Shown piece after piece: positions 1 to 8,697 of a DNA stretch of 64,000 nt (position 1 is the stretch's first letter; each line of letters opens with the position of its first letter). The stretch covers positions 1,178,001-1,242,000 of the forward strand of contig NZ_CP116257.1 in assembly GCF_027947595.1 (NCBI RefSeq), read 5' to 3'. This DNA is from Streptomyces lienomycini (lineage in GTDB: Bacteria > Actinomycetota > Actinomycetes > Streptomycetales > Streptomycetaceae). The translations under genes were made by a program, and so were the position numbers. The notes under the pieces are model-generated. The model worked only from the letters and a program-made list of their open reading frames with translations. It was not told where the DNA came from and did not search any database.

Positions 1-147
1 TCTTCCGCTCCCTGCCCCGCGTGGCCAGAGTCGTGACTTCGACGCATCTGGGAGTGCTTTCACTTGTTTGCCAGGAAACCGATGCTGCCCCGGCTAGTAG
101 CCAGGCACAGCACAGCAATATGAGGCATACTCCGGCATGCTTGCCTT

Positions 148-396
148 GTGTCCTCAACGACTCGCATCACCGTCACGCTTCCCAGCGATCAGGTGGCGGA
201 GCTCCGCAAGCTCACGGACAACGTCTCCGGCTACGTAGCCGAAGCCGTGGCCCGCCAGATCCGGCACCAGCTCCTGGGCGACGATCTTCGCCGCCACCAG
301 GAGGAGCACGGGCCCCTCAGCGACGAAGAGCTCGCTGAGGCTCGCGCGAAGATCTTCGGCGACGCCGGCACCTCAGAGGACGCGGACGCCGCGTGA
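148..396 (+). CDS. Ribbon-helix-helix type antitoxin
   Basis: An 82-residue protein with a GTG start. The N-terminus (TRITVTLPSDQVAELRKL) has the alternating hydrophobic strand and following helices of ribbon-helix-helix (CopG/MetJ-fold) DNA-binding antitoxins; the C-terminal half is acidic and helical, as expected of a toxin-neutralising tail. Its TGA stop overlaps the GTG start of the next gene (GTGA), so the two are translationally coupled. By analogy with such pairs it should bind its own promoter and the PIN toxin. The family assignment comes from the residue pattern and context, not an alignment. Confidence 0.75.
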   Translation: MSSTTRITVTLPSDQVAELRKLTDNVSGYVAEAVARQIRHQLLGDDLRRHQEEHGPLSDEELAEARAKIFGDAGTSEDADAA

Positions 397-794
397 GCGA
401 GCGCATCGAAACCGTTGTCCTGGACTCGGCAGGGCTCTCCGCCTGGATCGCGCAGGATCGCAAGTTCCTCGCGATGTTGCAGATCTTCCACGACATGGGA
501 GCCGACCTCGTGATCGGGGCGAACAGCATCGTCGAAGTCAGCCACTCCCGTACCACCATCCCCCGCCTGGACTGGACCCTGTCCTGCATCAAGGTGGAGC
601 CGGTCACCGAGCAAGCAGCCAGAGCGGCAGCAGAGCTCTTCCAAGGCGCCGGGCTGCACGGACACGAGTACGCCATCGACGCCACGGTCGCCGAGGTCGC
701 GCTCCGCCAGCCGAAACCGGTCGCCCTGCTGACCTCCGACGGCGACGACATGGCCAAGCTCTGGGGCAGCCAGGTCCGCATCGTCCCTCTTTGA
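393..794 (+). CDS. PIN-domain toxin (VapC-like ribonuclease)
   Basis: A 133-residue protein of typical VapC length. It carries the acidic residues of a PIN metal-dependent nuclease: Asp11 in LDSAGLSAW, Glu48, Asp96 in AIDATVAEVA, and Asp116/118 in LTSDGDD near the C-terminus. The GTG start overlaps the antitoxin stop by four bases, which gives the classic antitoxin-first toxin-antitoxin order. The expected activity is RNA cleavage restrained by the upstream protein. Many streptomycete PIN pairs have no known target, so the substrate is unknown. The pair lies beside a decayed ATPase gene, suggesting an accessory patch. Confidence 0.75.
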   Translation: MSERIETVVLDSAGLSAWIAQDRKFLAMLQIFHDMGADLVIGANSIVEVSHSRTTIPRLDWTLSCIKVEPVTEQAARAAAELFQGAGLHGHEYAIDATVAEVALRQPKPVALLTSDGDDMAKLWGSQVRIVPL

Positions 795-950
795 CCCTCC
801 AGCCCACCCGGAGCATGAACCCCAGCACGTTCTGTTGCGGGCCGGAGGCCTGCGGAAGCAGTTCTGCCCCGCACGCGGCCCAGCACCCGTCACCCACTAC
901 TGCGGCCGAGTGTCCGCTGTCCACCAGGCCGAGCCGCGAGAGCCGCTCCC

Positions 951-1187
951 ACGTCGCCGCTGTACCTGCCCTTCAGGCTCTCCTTCATCGGGCCCGGCAT
1001 CCCCATGATCGAGCGGGGGCGCGGAGACCCTGTGCTCGAGTCGATCCGCACCAGTTGGACATCCTGGCGGGGCCGCGCCGTCGAACCCGTGATCCGCGAG
1101 GCCCTGTGGCGCGTGACCGACGACCTCGCCCGCCCCGTCACCCACCGCTCACGACTGCCCGGCACGCCCCATGACGCCTGGACCTGA
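951..1187 (+). pseudogene. C-terminal relic of a DUF234-type ATPase
   Basis: Reading in the frame that ends at the TGA at 1185-1187 gives a stretch containing YLPFRLSFIGPGIPMIERGR, then GDPVLESIRTSWTSWRGRAV and EPVIREALWRV. This is the conserved end of the archaeal-type/DUF234 AAA ATPases found in actinomycetes, whose usual text is close to LRFWLRFIGP, then IERGRGD and WRGRAVEPVVREAL. No Walker motifs or N-terminal domain lie upstream; bases 795-950 have no recognisable coding content. An ATG at 1005 could give a 60-residue product, but I regard this as a decayed fragment. Confidence 0.6.
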
Positions 1188-1240
1188 ACCTGTGACCAGC
1201 CGTGTCCGTGCGGGTGACGGGTCAGGGCGCCGTCGGCGTG

Positions 1241-3364
1241 CTACGAGGGTGCGGGCAACGACCGCTTCAGGAAGTCCACCTGGAGCAGCAGCAGGTTCTC
1301 GGCGACCGACTCCTGCGGGGTCATGTGCGTGACGCCGGACAGCGGCAGAACCTCGTGCGGGCGGCCGGCCGCCAGCAGGGCCGAGGACAGGCGCAGCGAG
1401 TGGGCGACCACCACGTTGTCGTCCGCGAGGCCGTGGATGACCATCATGGGCCGGTGCGGCTCGGCGGCGTCGACCAGTCCGGCGTCGTCGATCACCGAGT
1501 TGCGGCGGTAGACGTCCGGCTGCTCACCGGGATGCCCGACGTACCGCTCCTGGTAGTGGGTGTCGTAGAGCCGCAGGTCGGTCACCGGGGCGCCCACGAC
1601 GGCGGCGTGGAAGACGTCGGGCCGGCGCAGTGCCGCGAGGGCGGCCAGGTAGCCGCCGAAGGACCAGCCGCGGATGGCGACGCGGTCCAGGTCCAGCGGG
1701 AAGTCGGCGGCGAGCGCCTGGAGGGCGTCCACCTGGTCCTGGAGTACGACGGCGGCGATGTCGTCCTTGACGGCCTTCTCCCAGGCGGGGGACCGTCCCG
1801 GAGTGCCCCGGCCGTCGGCGACGACCACCGCGAAGCCCTGGTCCGCGAACCACTGCGAGGTGAGGTGGGCGTTGTGCGCGGCCACGACGCGCTGGCCGTG
1901 CGGGCCACCGTACGGGTCCAGGAGGACGGGGAGGGGGGTGTCACCGTGGTAGTCCGTTGGCATAAGCACGGCGCACGGGACGCGCCGTGCGCCCCCCTGG
2001 GTGAGCGTCACGCGCGGGGACAAACCGGGGTCTTCCGCGTACGAGGTGACAGTCCCCGTCGGCTTCCCGTCCCGCAGCACCCGGACCCGCGCCCCCGGCC
2101 GGTCTAGCGTCGCGGAGACGAGTACGGTCACCCCTCCCGCGCGCACCGCCGAGTGCACGCCGGGCTCCCCCGACACGCGCTCCACGCCGAGTTCGTTCAC
2201 CCGGTAGACGTGCACCTCGCCGGTCTCCGGGTCGGCCGCCTCCTCGCCCGCCGAAGCGGAGACCAGCACGTCGTCGGCGCCGACGTCCAGCACCGCACGC
2301 AGATGCAACTGGGCTCCCGTGAGCGGGCGTTCACCGACCGCGAGCACACGCGCGCCGCCCTCGTCGGCGATCCGCACGAGCTGCCCGGAAGGGCTCCAGC
2401 AGGGCACACCGGGGAAGAGTTCCAGCCAAATTGGATCTTCGTCGGCGTGCACCATCCGGGTCGTCCCGGACTCGGTGTCCACCGCCAGGATCAGCTGGCT
2501 GCGCTGGTCGCGCGCTTGTACGAGAAGGAGCGGGGCCCCCGCCGCCGACCAGTGCACTCGCGCCAGATACGGGTACCGCGCCCGGTCCCAGAGGACCTCC
2601 GTGCGCCCCCCGTCGAGACCGATCGCGAACAGCCGCACGTCCGCGTTGGGGGTGCCCGCCGCCGGGTACGGAACGTGTTGTGGATCACGTTCGGGGTGGG
2701 CCGGGTCGGAGATCCACCACCGCTGGACCGGTGTGTCGTCCACCCGCGCGACCAGCAGCCGGTCCGACTCCGGACCCCACCAGAAGCCCCGGCTGCGCGA
2801 CATCTCCTCGGCCGCGACGAACTCCGCGAGACCGTACGTGACCCCCTCGCCGTCCGCCTCGGCCAGCGCCCTGTCCCCGTCCCCCTCGGCGCCCACGACG
2901 CGCAGCGCACCCCGGGCGACGTAGGCGATGTGCCGGCCGTCGGGGGAGGGGCGGGGGTCGATCACCGGACCCGGCGTGGCCACCTCGCGCGCGGTGCCGG
3001 CCCGTAGCTCGGCCGTGTGGAGCCGCCCCGACAGGGCGAAGGCGGCCAGTTCGACCGCCGAGTCGGTGGCGTAGCCGACGATGCCGGCACCGCCCTCACG
3101 GCTGCGCTCGCGCCGTGCCCGCTCCTCGGGCGACAGGCGCTCCTCGGCGCCGCCCAGGAGGGCGCGCGGGTCGGCCGCGACGCGTTCCTCACCCGCGTCG
3201 ACGTCAAGGATCCAGAGGGAGTTGGCCCGGTCGGTGCCGGTGCCGGAGCGCAGGAAGGCGACCCGTGAACCGTCGGGCGCCACGGTGAACGAACGCGGCG
3301 CTCCGAGCGTGAACCGCTGGGTGCGCGCGTGCCGTTTGGGGAAGGAGTCGGACTCGGTCGTCAT
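1241..3364 (-). CDS. S9 family prolyl oligopeptidase / dipeptidyl peptidase IV-like
   Basis: A 707-residue protein. Residues about 30-480 form the WD-like beta-propeller typical of dipeptidyl peptidase IV N-domains, and the C-terminal third is an alpha/beta-hydrolase peptidase. The catalytic serine is Ser568 in RGWSFGGYLAALAALRRP, with Asp649 in LADDNVVVAH and His680 in GVTHMT, in the correct order and spacing for clan SC. There is no signal peptide, so it is probably cytoplasmic and cleaves peptides with penultimate proline or similar. The ATG at 3364 was preferred to longer in-frame extensions because a TATGGT -10 element ends six bases before it, which fits a leaderless mRNA. Confidence 0.88.
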   Translation of the reverse strand: MTTESDSFPKRHARTQRFTLGAPRSFTVAPDGSRVAFLRSGTGTDRANSLWILDVDAGEERVAADPRALLGGAEERLSPEERARRERSREGGAGIVGYATDSAVELAAFALSGRLHTAELRAGTAREVATPGPVIDPRPSPDGRHIAYVARGALRVVGAEGDGDRALAEADGEGVTYGLAEFVAAEEMSRSRGFWWGPESDRLLVARVDDTPVQRWWISDPAHPERDPQHVPYPAAGTPNADVRLFAIGLDGGRTEVLWDRARYPYLARVHWSAAGAPLLLVQARDQRSQLILAVDTESGTTRMVHADEDPIWLELFPGVPCWSPSGQLVRIADEGGARVLAVGERPLTGAQLHLRAVLDVGADDVLVSASAGEEAADPETGEVHVYRVNELGVERVSGEPGVHSAVRAGGVTVLVSATLDRPGARVRVLRDGKPTGTVTSYAEDPGLSPRVTLTQGGARRVPCAVLMPTDYHGDTPLPVLLDPYGGPHGQRVVAAHNAHLTSQWFADQGFAVVVADGRGTPGRSPAWEKAVKDDIAAVVLQDQVDALQALAADFPLDLDRVAIRGWSFGGYLAALAALRRPDVFHAAVVGAPVTDLRLYDTHYQERYVGHPGEQPDVYRRNSVIDDAGLVDAAEPHRPMMVIHGLADDNVVVAHSLRLSSALLAAGRPHEVLPLSGVTHMTPQESVAENLLLLQVDFLKRSLPAPS

Positions 3365-3370
3365 GCCTTG

Positions 3371-3376
3371 ACCATA
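3371..3376 (-). promoter_or_regulatory. -10 hexamer of the S9 peptidase gene
   Basis: On the minus strand TATGGT is followed by six bases and then the ATG at 3364, the arrangement of a leaderless transcript. No convincing -35 element was seen. Confidence 0.4.
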
Positions 3377-3433
3377 TTGGCCATGCGCCCCCTTGTGCGG
3401 CCGTGCGCCGAGAGATGCGCGCGCACGGATAGT

Positions 3434-3454
3434 TATGATCACTAGCGCATAGTG
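3434..3454 (+). promoter_or_regulatory. Possible promoter with inverted repeat
   Basis: TATGAT (3434-3439) is followed at once by the inverted repeat CACTA-GCGCA-TAGTG (3440-3454). It faces the small membrane protein gene at 3552. The -35 region is poor, so this is only a candidate promoter/operator. Confidence 0.25.
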
Positions 3455-3551
3455 GGTATCAACCAGGTGCTCGCTGTGTGGATTTATCTGCCCCAAGCTT
3501 CGACTGCGACCGACCCCCCCATGTCCCTGGGCTTATTGGAGGTGAGCCGCC

Positions 3552-3746
3552 GTGGCACTCTCGATTTCGGCGGTTGTGCTGCTGGCGATCATCGTCTTCC
3601 TGCTGGTCAGGAAATCGGGCCTGAAGGCGGGGCACGCGGTGGTGTGCATGCTCCTCGGCTTCTACCTGGCCTCGTCGACGATCGCACCCACGATCAGCGA
3701 GCTGACGACCAACATCGCGGGGATGATCGGGAGCATCAACTTCTAG
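3552..3746 (+). CDS. Small two-helix membrane protein
   Basis: A 64-residue protein with a GTG start preceded by GGAGGTGA at good spacing. It has one clear transmembrane helix at residues 5-18 (AVVLLAIIVFLL), a short basic loop (RKSGLK), and a second hydrophobic segment at about 27-43, leaving a polar tail. No enzymatic motif is visible. It sits 78 bases ahead of a DUF3592 membrane protein and may be cotranscribed with it. Function unknown. Confidence 0.7.
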   Translation: MALSISAVVLLAIIVFLLVRKSGLKAGHAVVCMLLGFYLASSTIAPTISELTTNIAGMIGSINF

Positions 3747-3824
3747 GCCGCAACCGACCGGCACGCCGACGGCGTCCCTGTACCCGGAGCCCGAAGGACC
3801 CCGGGGAGACGGAGGCGCCGAGGC

Positions 3825-4232
3825 ATGTCGAACGTGATGGGTGCCCTGTTGTGCGGCCTGGCCGGGGCGCTGCTCCTGTGGGCCGGTCTGCACGACGCCG
3901 CACGGGTGCGCCGACTGCGCCACCACGGGGTCCGCACCGTCGGCATGGTGGTCGACAACGTCCGGGTGCGCGACAGCGACAGCGGCCCCACATGGGCGCC
4001 GATCATCGCCTTCGCCGACCAGCACGGGTACCGCGTGGAGTTCACCCCGAGCATGCGCGGGTCCGGCATGGGCCTCGCGACCGGCCGCGAGGTCACCGTG
4101 GTCTACCTCCCCCACGACCCGCAGACGGCGCGTGTGTTCACCCGGCGCCACATGACCGGCCCGGTGGTGTTCGTGCTCGCCGGGGCCCTGGTGTTCCTGG
4201 GCATCGGCGCGGCGATCGCCGTGACGGGCTGA
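3825..4232 (+). CDS. DUF3592 domain membrane protein
   Basis: A 135-residue protein with an N-terminal transmembrane helix (residues 3-20), a central extracytoplasmic or cytoplasmic beta domain of about 80 residues, and a C-terminal helix (about 112-133). The middle domain has the DUF3592 pattern: a G-x-V motif (RTVGMVVDNVRV), then a P-I-I-AF strand, an EFTP segment and a G-x-x-V-T-V-V-Y-L-P-H-D-P strand. The family is widespread in actinomycetes with no established biochemical role. A strong terminator follows. Confidence 0.8.
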   Translation: MSNVMGALLCGLAGALLLWAGLHDAARVRRLRHHGVRTVGMVVDNVRVRDSDSGPTWAPIIAFADQHGYRVEFTPSMRGSGMGLATGREVTVVYLPHDPQTARVFTRRHMTGPVVFVLAGALVFLGIGAAIAVTG

Positions 4233-4264
4233 CCGCCTGCCGGATCAGAAAGGCGTGAGCACTC

Positions 4265-4326
4265 TGGCCCCTGCTGTCATCGGTGCGCTCATCTGAGCGT
4301 GCCGATGACAGTGGGGGCCATTTGTT
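4265..4326 (+). terminator. Rho-independent terminator
   Basis: A long hairpin pairs TGGCCCC..CTGTCATCGG with CCGATGACAG..GGGGCCA, extended inward by GCGCTCA/TGAGCG(T) with G-U pairs, and is followed by TTTGTT. It lies between the DUF3592 gene and the convergent DUF397 gene and could act in both directions. Confidence 0.85.
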
Positions 4327-4347
4327 CACGGGTTGCGGGAGGGTGGG

Positions 4348-4557
4348 TCAGTCCTGGGCTGCGTAGGGCAGGAAGTCGGCCCACGTGGCGGGGGCGAAGG
4401 CGAGCCGGGGACCGTTGAGGTTCTTGGAGTCGCGCACGTGCACGGTGGCGGTTTCGGTGGCGATCTCGACGCAGGAGTCGCCTTCACTGCCGCTGCTGTA
4501 GCTGCTCTTGAACCAGGCCAGGTCGGAGGCGCCTCCGGACGAGGGCTTACGGCTCAT
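4348..4557 (-). CDS. DUF397 family protein
   Basis: A 69-residue protein with the DUF397 signature: LAWFKSSYSSG, then SCVEIA, then VHVRDSKN and an F-x-x-x-x-W-x-x-F end. Its ATG overlaps the stop of the upstream XRE regulator (ATGA at 4554-4557), so they are one operon. Such XRE/DUF397 pairs are abundant in Streptomyces (the WhiJ-type modules and the Scr1/Scr2 pair) and influence development or antibiotic production. The DUF397 protein is thought to modulate its partner regulator. No DNA-binding motif is seen in this small protein. Confidence 0.9.
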   Translation of the reverse strand: MSRKPSSGGASDLAWFKSSYSSGSEGDSCVEIATETATVHVRDSKNLNGPRLAFAPATWADFLPYAAQD

Positions 4558-5438
4558 GTCTCCCCCAGCAGTTGTTCGATGAAGGCAGTCGACTCACGTG
4601 GCGTGAGCGCCTGCGCTCGGATGATGCCATACCGAAGTTCCAGGATACGGAGTTGTCGTGGTTCGGAAACCGGTCGGCCGTTGGCCACTGCTGGCGAGCG
4701 TCCGACCGCCGAACCGTCCTCGAACTTGAGCACCTCGATGCCGCCGTCCACTCCCGCGTGTTCGAAGCGCTCCAGAGGCATTACTTGAAGCTCGACGTTA
4801 CACAACTGCGCCGTTTCGAGCAGGTGTTCAAGCTGGCCGCGCAGGACGCTCCTCCCGCCCAGTGGACGGCGAAGGGTCCACTCCTCCAGGACGAAGCTGA
4901 GGTCGGGTACCGGATCTCGCTCGAAGATCGTCTTGCGGGCGATGCGTGCCGCGATGAAGCGCTCCACTTCCTCCGCAGAGTAGGTCGGGCGCCGCATGGA
5001 CAGGAGTGCACGCGCGTACTCCGAGGTCTGCAACAGGCCGTGGACGTGCAGGGGATCGTAGAGCTGAAGCTCAACCGCCCGTGCCTCCAACTGTGCGAGA
5101 TCCCGAACCTTCTTCGGATACCGGACCTTCTTGACGTCCTCCCGCATCGCCGCGATGAGACCCCCGGCGTTCAGGACCTCGTCCGCCTTGTCCAGGTACT
5201 CGGGCCTGGGGATGCGCTTCCCCGTCTCGATCTTGTACACCAGATCCGCCCCGTACCCGGCGGCCACGGCGAAGTCACCGACCCGCAGGCCGGCTGCCTC
5301 CCGGCGGAGCCTCAACTGCCGTCCCACCGTGGCCACCACGGCCAGGGCCCAGTCGTCGTCCGGGTCGACCTCCCAGCCCGGCTCGTCCGTCCGGTCGGAC
5401 TCCGCCCCGGTCCGCACCGCCTCATCGCTCACCGACAT
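4554..5438 (-). CDS. XRE family regulator with DUF5753 domain
   Basis: A 294-residue protein. Residues about 37-95 form the helix-turn-helix (GRQLRLRREAAGLRVGDFAV, then YKIETGKRIPRPEYLDKADE), and the remaining 180 residues match DUF5753, with the typical YDPLHVHGLLQTSEYARALL segment. This is the WhiJ/Scr class of developmental regulators. The gene overlaps the DUF397 gene and is divergent from an HATPase gene 108 bases away, reproducing the streptomycete three-gene module. The ATG at 5438 was chosen as the first Met before the conserved region; longer in-frame upstream sequence has no family-like content. Confidence 0.88.
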   Translation of the reverse strand: MSVSDEAVRTGAESDRTDEPGWEVDPDDDWALAVVATVGRQLRLRREAAGLRVGDFAVAAGYGADLVYKIETGKRIPRPEYLDKADEVLNAGGLIAAMREDVKKVRYPKKVRDLAQLEARAVELQLYDPLHVHGLLQTSEYARALLSMRRPTYSAEEVERFIAARIARKTIFERDPVPDLSFVLEEWTLRRPLGGRSVLRGQLEHLLETAQLCNVELQVMPLERFEHAGVDGGIEVLKFEDGSAVGRSPAVANGRPVSEPRQLRILELRYGIIRAQALTPRESTAFIEQLLGET

Positions 5439-5546
5439 GTGTGCCCCTTCGACAGCTTGGACAGGGCCCGTTGGACCTTGGACCGTAGCTCTACGTAACG
5501 GAATGGTGACCGGATTCAGTATGTCCGGTCGGCCACGCTCGGTGAT

Positions 5547-6029
5547 GTGAATCAGCGAACTCAGCGAACCTCCGAGCACGGGACACGACCCGAACCGGGC
5601 GACTCCGTGCGGAACTTCAGCATGCTGCTGTCGTCCACCCCGCGCGGTGCCCGCCTGGCCCGCCTGCTCACCGTGGACACGCTCCGGAGCTGGGGGCTGC
5701 CGCACGAGGGGGCGAGTCACGTCGTCGCGGAACTGGCCGCCAACGCGGCCACCCACGGACGCCTCCCCGGCCGCAGCTTCCGGCTCACGCTCTACGTGAT
5801 CGGCACGGCACTCCGTATCGAGGTCACGGACACGCGCGGTGACCGGTTGCCCGCTCCGCAAGTACCCCAGGCGGAAGGTGAGTCGGGGAGGGGGCTGCTG
5901 CTCGTCGAGGCTCTGGCGGACCGTTGGGGCGTGACCGGGGAGCGGTTCCCGCGCAAGACCGTCTGGGCGGAGCTGGACCTTTCGGCGCCGGAACCCGGGA
6001 CCTCGCGCTCCGGTGTCCTCGGCGACTGA
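5547..6029 (+). CDS. ATP-binding HATPase_c protein (SpoIIAB/RsbW-like)
   Basis: A 160-residue GHKL ATPase domain protein. The N-box is VVAELAANAATHG, the G1 box is IEVTDTRGDRLP and the G2 box is GESGRGLLLVEALADRWGV. Such stand-alone domains are anti-sigma factor-like kinases or ATP-binding partners, and in Streptomyces they commonly lie beside XRE/DUF397 pairs, as here. A GTG start at 5547 is used; an internal GTG near 5610 (before NFSMLLSSTP) would also give a full domain. The real partner is unknown. Confidence 0.85.
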   Translation: MNQRTQRTSEHGTRPEPGDSVRNFSMLLSSTPRGARLARLLTVDTLRSWGLPHEGASHVVAELAANAATHGRLPGRSFRLTLYVIGTALRIEVTDTRGDRLPAPQVPQAEGESGRGLLLVEALADRWGVTGERFPRKTVWAELDLSAPEPGTSRSGVLGD

Positions 6030-6074
6030 AAGACAAAGAACCCCTGGGAGAACACCCCCACCAAACCCGACCCT

Positions 6075-6104
6075 CCCGCCCGTGGCCGCACTCACTCGGG
6101 CGGG
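6075..6104 (+). terminator. GC-rich hairpin after the HATPase gene
   Basis: CCCGCCCG (6075-6082) pairs with CGGGCGGG (6097-6104) across a 14-base loop, 45 bases after the HATPase stop. There is no U tract. Confidence 0.5.
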
Positions 6105-6267
6105 TGAACATCGCCGTTCCGGCTGGATTTTCGCACCTCTGAGGCCCGACGCTCAGCCCAACGCACCACCACGACCACCGAAGACAACCGCAGACATGAG
6201 ACGGCCCCCGCCGGGACGGGAATCCCAAAGCGAGGGCCTCACCACCAAGGAAGAAGAGAGCTTCCAG

Positions 6268-7188
6268 ATGGGTACCAAGAACCCTAGCGTGCCGCCGCAC
6301 GCCCAGTCCCGCCCTGCGGGCAACAAGCACCCCCACACGCACCGGCACCGCATTGGTGGCGGGATCGTCCACGACAACACCCGCCACGCCACCCGCTTCA
6401 CGGTGATCGGCAACCACCTGGCCCAGCACCGGGAGCTGTCGCTCCTCGCCATCGGGCTCGGCACGCATCTCCAGTCGTTGCCCAAGGGCGCCCCCGCCGA
6501 CATCAAGACGCTCACCGGCCGGTTCCCCGAGGGCGCCACCCGGATCGCCGCCGCCCTGCGCGAACTGGAGACGCACGGCTACCTGCGCCGCGAACGCCAC
6601 CGCACTCCCTCCGGCCGCATCGTCACCCGCACGGTCTCCTGCAACCAGCCCGCCGCCACCCCCGGCCGCCCCGAGGAGGCCGCCGAGACCCAACCGGAGC
6701 CCCGGCGTCCCCGGCAGCCAGTCGAGCAGGGCAGGGCGGTGCCCGAAGCGCCCGTGCGGCGCCCGCGCCAGGCACTCCCCGCCGTCCCACGTCCGGCGTA
6801 CTCCGGCCCGGGGATCCTCCAGGCCGCCACCGACCTCCTCGCGAGCCTGCGCCGCCACGACCCGGGCCTGCTCCTCTCCGCCTGCGACACGGCCCACCTG
6901 GCTCCCGGCGTCGCCGCGTGGCTGGAGCGCGACGTCACCCCCGCCGCCGTACGCCGCGCCCTGACCGCCGACCTGCCCACCGAGGGCGTACGACGACCCG
7001 CCGCCCTCCTGGCCCACCGGCTCACCGTCCAGCTCCCGCCCCCGGCCCCCTACCGGGCTCCGGCCGCCGCCCCTTCGTCGCCGGTACGCCACCCGATGCA
7101 GAACTGCGACGCCTGCGACCGCGGATTCCGCGCGCCCCACCCCGGCCGCTGCCGTGACTGCCGGACCACCCACCCGGAGGCCGCCTAG
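6268..7188 (+). CDS. Helix-turn-helix DNA-binding protein with C-terminal zinc-ribbon-like tail
   Basis: A 306-residue protein. Residues about 30-120 form a winged-helix/HTH region (LSLLAIGLGTHLQSLP, then IKTLTGRFPEGATRIAAAL and RELETHGYLRRERHRTPSG) like the replication-initiator/MarR-type domain of many actinomycete proteins. A proline/arginine-rich linker follows. The end has four cysteines in CDACDRGF and CRDCR, which probably bind zinc. The ATG at 6268 follows GGAAGAAGAGAG at workable spacing; an earlier ATG at 6196 is possible. The family is common in Streptomyces and its target is unknown. Confidence 0.75.
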   Translation: MGTKNPSVPPHAQSRPAGNKHPHTHRHRIGGGIVHDNTRHATRFTVIGNHLAQHRELSLLAIGLGTHLQSLPKGAPADIKTLTGRFPEGATRIAAALRELETHGYLRRERHRTPSGRIVTRTVSCNQPAATPGRPEEAAETQPEPRRPRQPVEQGRAVPEAPVRRPRQALPAVPRPAYSGPGILQAATDLLASLRRHDPGLLLSACDTAHLAPGVAAWLERDVTPAAVRRALTADLPTEGVRRPAALLAHRLTVQLPPPAPYRAPAAAPSSPVRHPMQNCDACDRGFRAPHPGRCRDCRTTHPEAA

Positions 7189-7242
7189 CGGGCCGAAGCC
7201 GTCGTCGTCGTCCCGCAGTACATGGACGGCCCCGCGGCCTCA

Positions 7243-7248
7243 TAGGGT
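7243..7248 (+). promoter_or_regulatory. -10 hexamer of mshB (leaderless)
   Basis: TAGGGT ends seven bases before the mshB ATG, consistent with transcription starting at or next to the start codon. No Shine-Dalgarno sequence precedes the gene. Confidence 0.5.
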
Positions 7249-7254
7249 GGACCC

Positions 7255-8121
7255 ATGACGGATCTCCCCGGCCGGCGTCTGCTGCTGGTGCACGCGCACC
7301 CGGACGACGAGTCGATCAACAACGGCGTCACCATGGCCCGCTACGCCGCCGAAGGCGCCCACGTGACGCTGGTGACCTGCACCCTCGGTGAGCGGGGCGA
7401 GGTCATTCCGCCCGAGCTGGCCCACCTGTCCGGAGCCGCCCTGGGCGGCCACCGCAGGGGTGAGCTGACGGCCGCGATGCGGGCGCTCGGCGTCGACGAC
7501 TTCCGGCTGCTCGGGGGGCCCGGCCGCTTCTCCGACTCCGGGATGACGGGCCTGCCCGACAACGACGACCCCGGCTGCCTGTGGCAGGCCGACCTCGACC
7601 GGGCCGCCGGACTGCTCGTCGAGGTGATCCGCGAGGTGCGTCCCCAGGTGCTGGTCACCTACGACCCGAACGGCGGCTACGGCCACCCCGACCACATCCA
7701 GGCCCACCGCATCGCCATGCGGGCGGTGGAGCTGGCCGCCGACGCCGGGTGCCCCGTCGCGAAGGTCTACTGGAACCGCGTACCGCGCTCCCACGCCGAG
7801 GACGCCTTCGCCCGGCTCCGCGCCGATCTGCCCGGCCTGCCGTTCGAGAGGGCGGCCGGCGTCGAGGACGTACCGGGCGTCGTCGAGGACGAGCGGATCA
7901 CCACCGAGATCCACGGCGAGGGCACCGCGTACGCCGCCGCCAAGGCCGCCGCGATGCGCGCGCACGCCACCCAGATCACGGTCGCCGAGCCGTACTTCGT
8001 GCTCTCCAACGACCTGGCCCAGCCCATCCTCACCACCGAGTACTACGAACTGGTGCGCGGCGAGCGTGCCGGGGACGGGCCCGAGCGGGATCTGTTCGCG
8101 GGGATCGAGGAGACGCCGTGA
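7255..8121 (+). CDS. mshB: GlcNAc-Ins deacetylase of mycothiol biosynthesis
   Basis: A 288-residue LmbE/PIG-L family deacetylase. MshB removes the acetyl group from N-acetyl-1-D-myo-inosityl-2-amino-2-deoxy-alpha-D-glucopyranoside, the second step of mycothiol synthesis. The zinc-site motifs are AHPDDE (residues 14-19) and GHPDHIQAH (143-151), matching the ligand positions known from the M. tuberculosis enzyme. It is full length. The stop overlaps the start of the next gene (GTGA). The close relative Mca (mycothiol S-conjugate amidase) shares the motifs, but the length and N-terminal text fit MshB. Confidence 0.92.
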   Translation: MTDLPGRRLLLVHAHPDDESINNGVTMARYAAEGAHVTLVTCTLGERGEVIPPELAHLSGAALGGHRRGELTAAMRALGVDDFRLLGGPGRFSDSGMTGLPDNDDPGCLWQADLDRAAGLLVEVIREVRPQVLVTYDPNGGYGHPDHIQAHRIAMRAVELAADAGCPVAKVYWNRVPRSHAEDAFARLRADLPGLPFERAAGVEDVPGVVEDERITTEIHGEGTAYAAAKAAAMRAHATQITVAEPYFVLSNDLAQPILTTEYYELVRGERAGDGPERDLFAGIEETP

Positions 8122-8540
8122 GCAGGCGCGACGAACCGGCCACCTCCGCGTTGGCCCAGCCGCTGAGCGCGCCCTCCCTCGGCCGGGCCGCGCTCTACCT
8201 GGGGCTCTTCGTACTCGGCGCCGTCGTCGGGGTGGCGGGTGCGCTGGTGCAGCCCGCCTGGTTCCCGGGCGGACTCCTGCTCGCGCTGGCCGCCGAGGCC
8301 GGGCTGTGCGTCGGCGCGGGCCGGGCCGCGGGGCGCCGGGGAGGCGCCGTCGCGCCCGCCGCGGGCTGGGCACTCGCCGTGGTGCTGCTCACCACCAGCC
8401 GACCGGAGGGCGACTTCCTCTTCGCCGCCGGCAGCGGCTCCTACCTCTTCCTGCTCGGCGGGATCGCCGTCGCTGTGATCTGCGCCACCCTGGCGCCGGT
8501 GCGGCAACCGGACGGCGGCTCCGCCCGACTTCGCAAGTGA
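8118..8540 (+). CDS. DUF6113-like small integral membrane protein
   Basis: A 140-residue protein with about four transmembrane helices (roughly residues 23-43, 48-65, 78-93 and 107-127). The GTG start overlaps the mshB stop by four bases, so it is translated by coupling from mshB; this pairing is common in Streptomyces. No catalytic motif is seen. A role with mycothiol would be inference from position only. Confidence 0.8.
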   Translation: MSRRDEPATSALAQPLSAPSLGRAALYLGLFVLGAVVGVAGALVQPAWFPGGLLLALAAEAGLCVGAGRAAGRRGGAVAPAAGWALAVVLLTTSRPEGDFLFAAGSGSYLFLLGGIAVAVICATLAPVRQPDGGSARLRK

Positions 8541-8697
8541 CGTACTACTTCGCCGTGCCGCGGGCGTGCGAGTCCGGTGTGGGTTTCCCCGGCGGTCACG
8601 GGATACGCGTAAGAAGTGGCCAGTATGGTGGTGCGCGCCGCCGAGCCGCCCGCTTTGAAGGTGTGACGGGCGGCGGAGCCAACCGGGAGAACCTGCC

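Noticed and set aside
604..924. Open frame on the minus strand
   Set aside because: It is antisense to the PIN toxin gene, with no start signal and an Arg/Pro-rich shadow composition.
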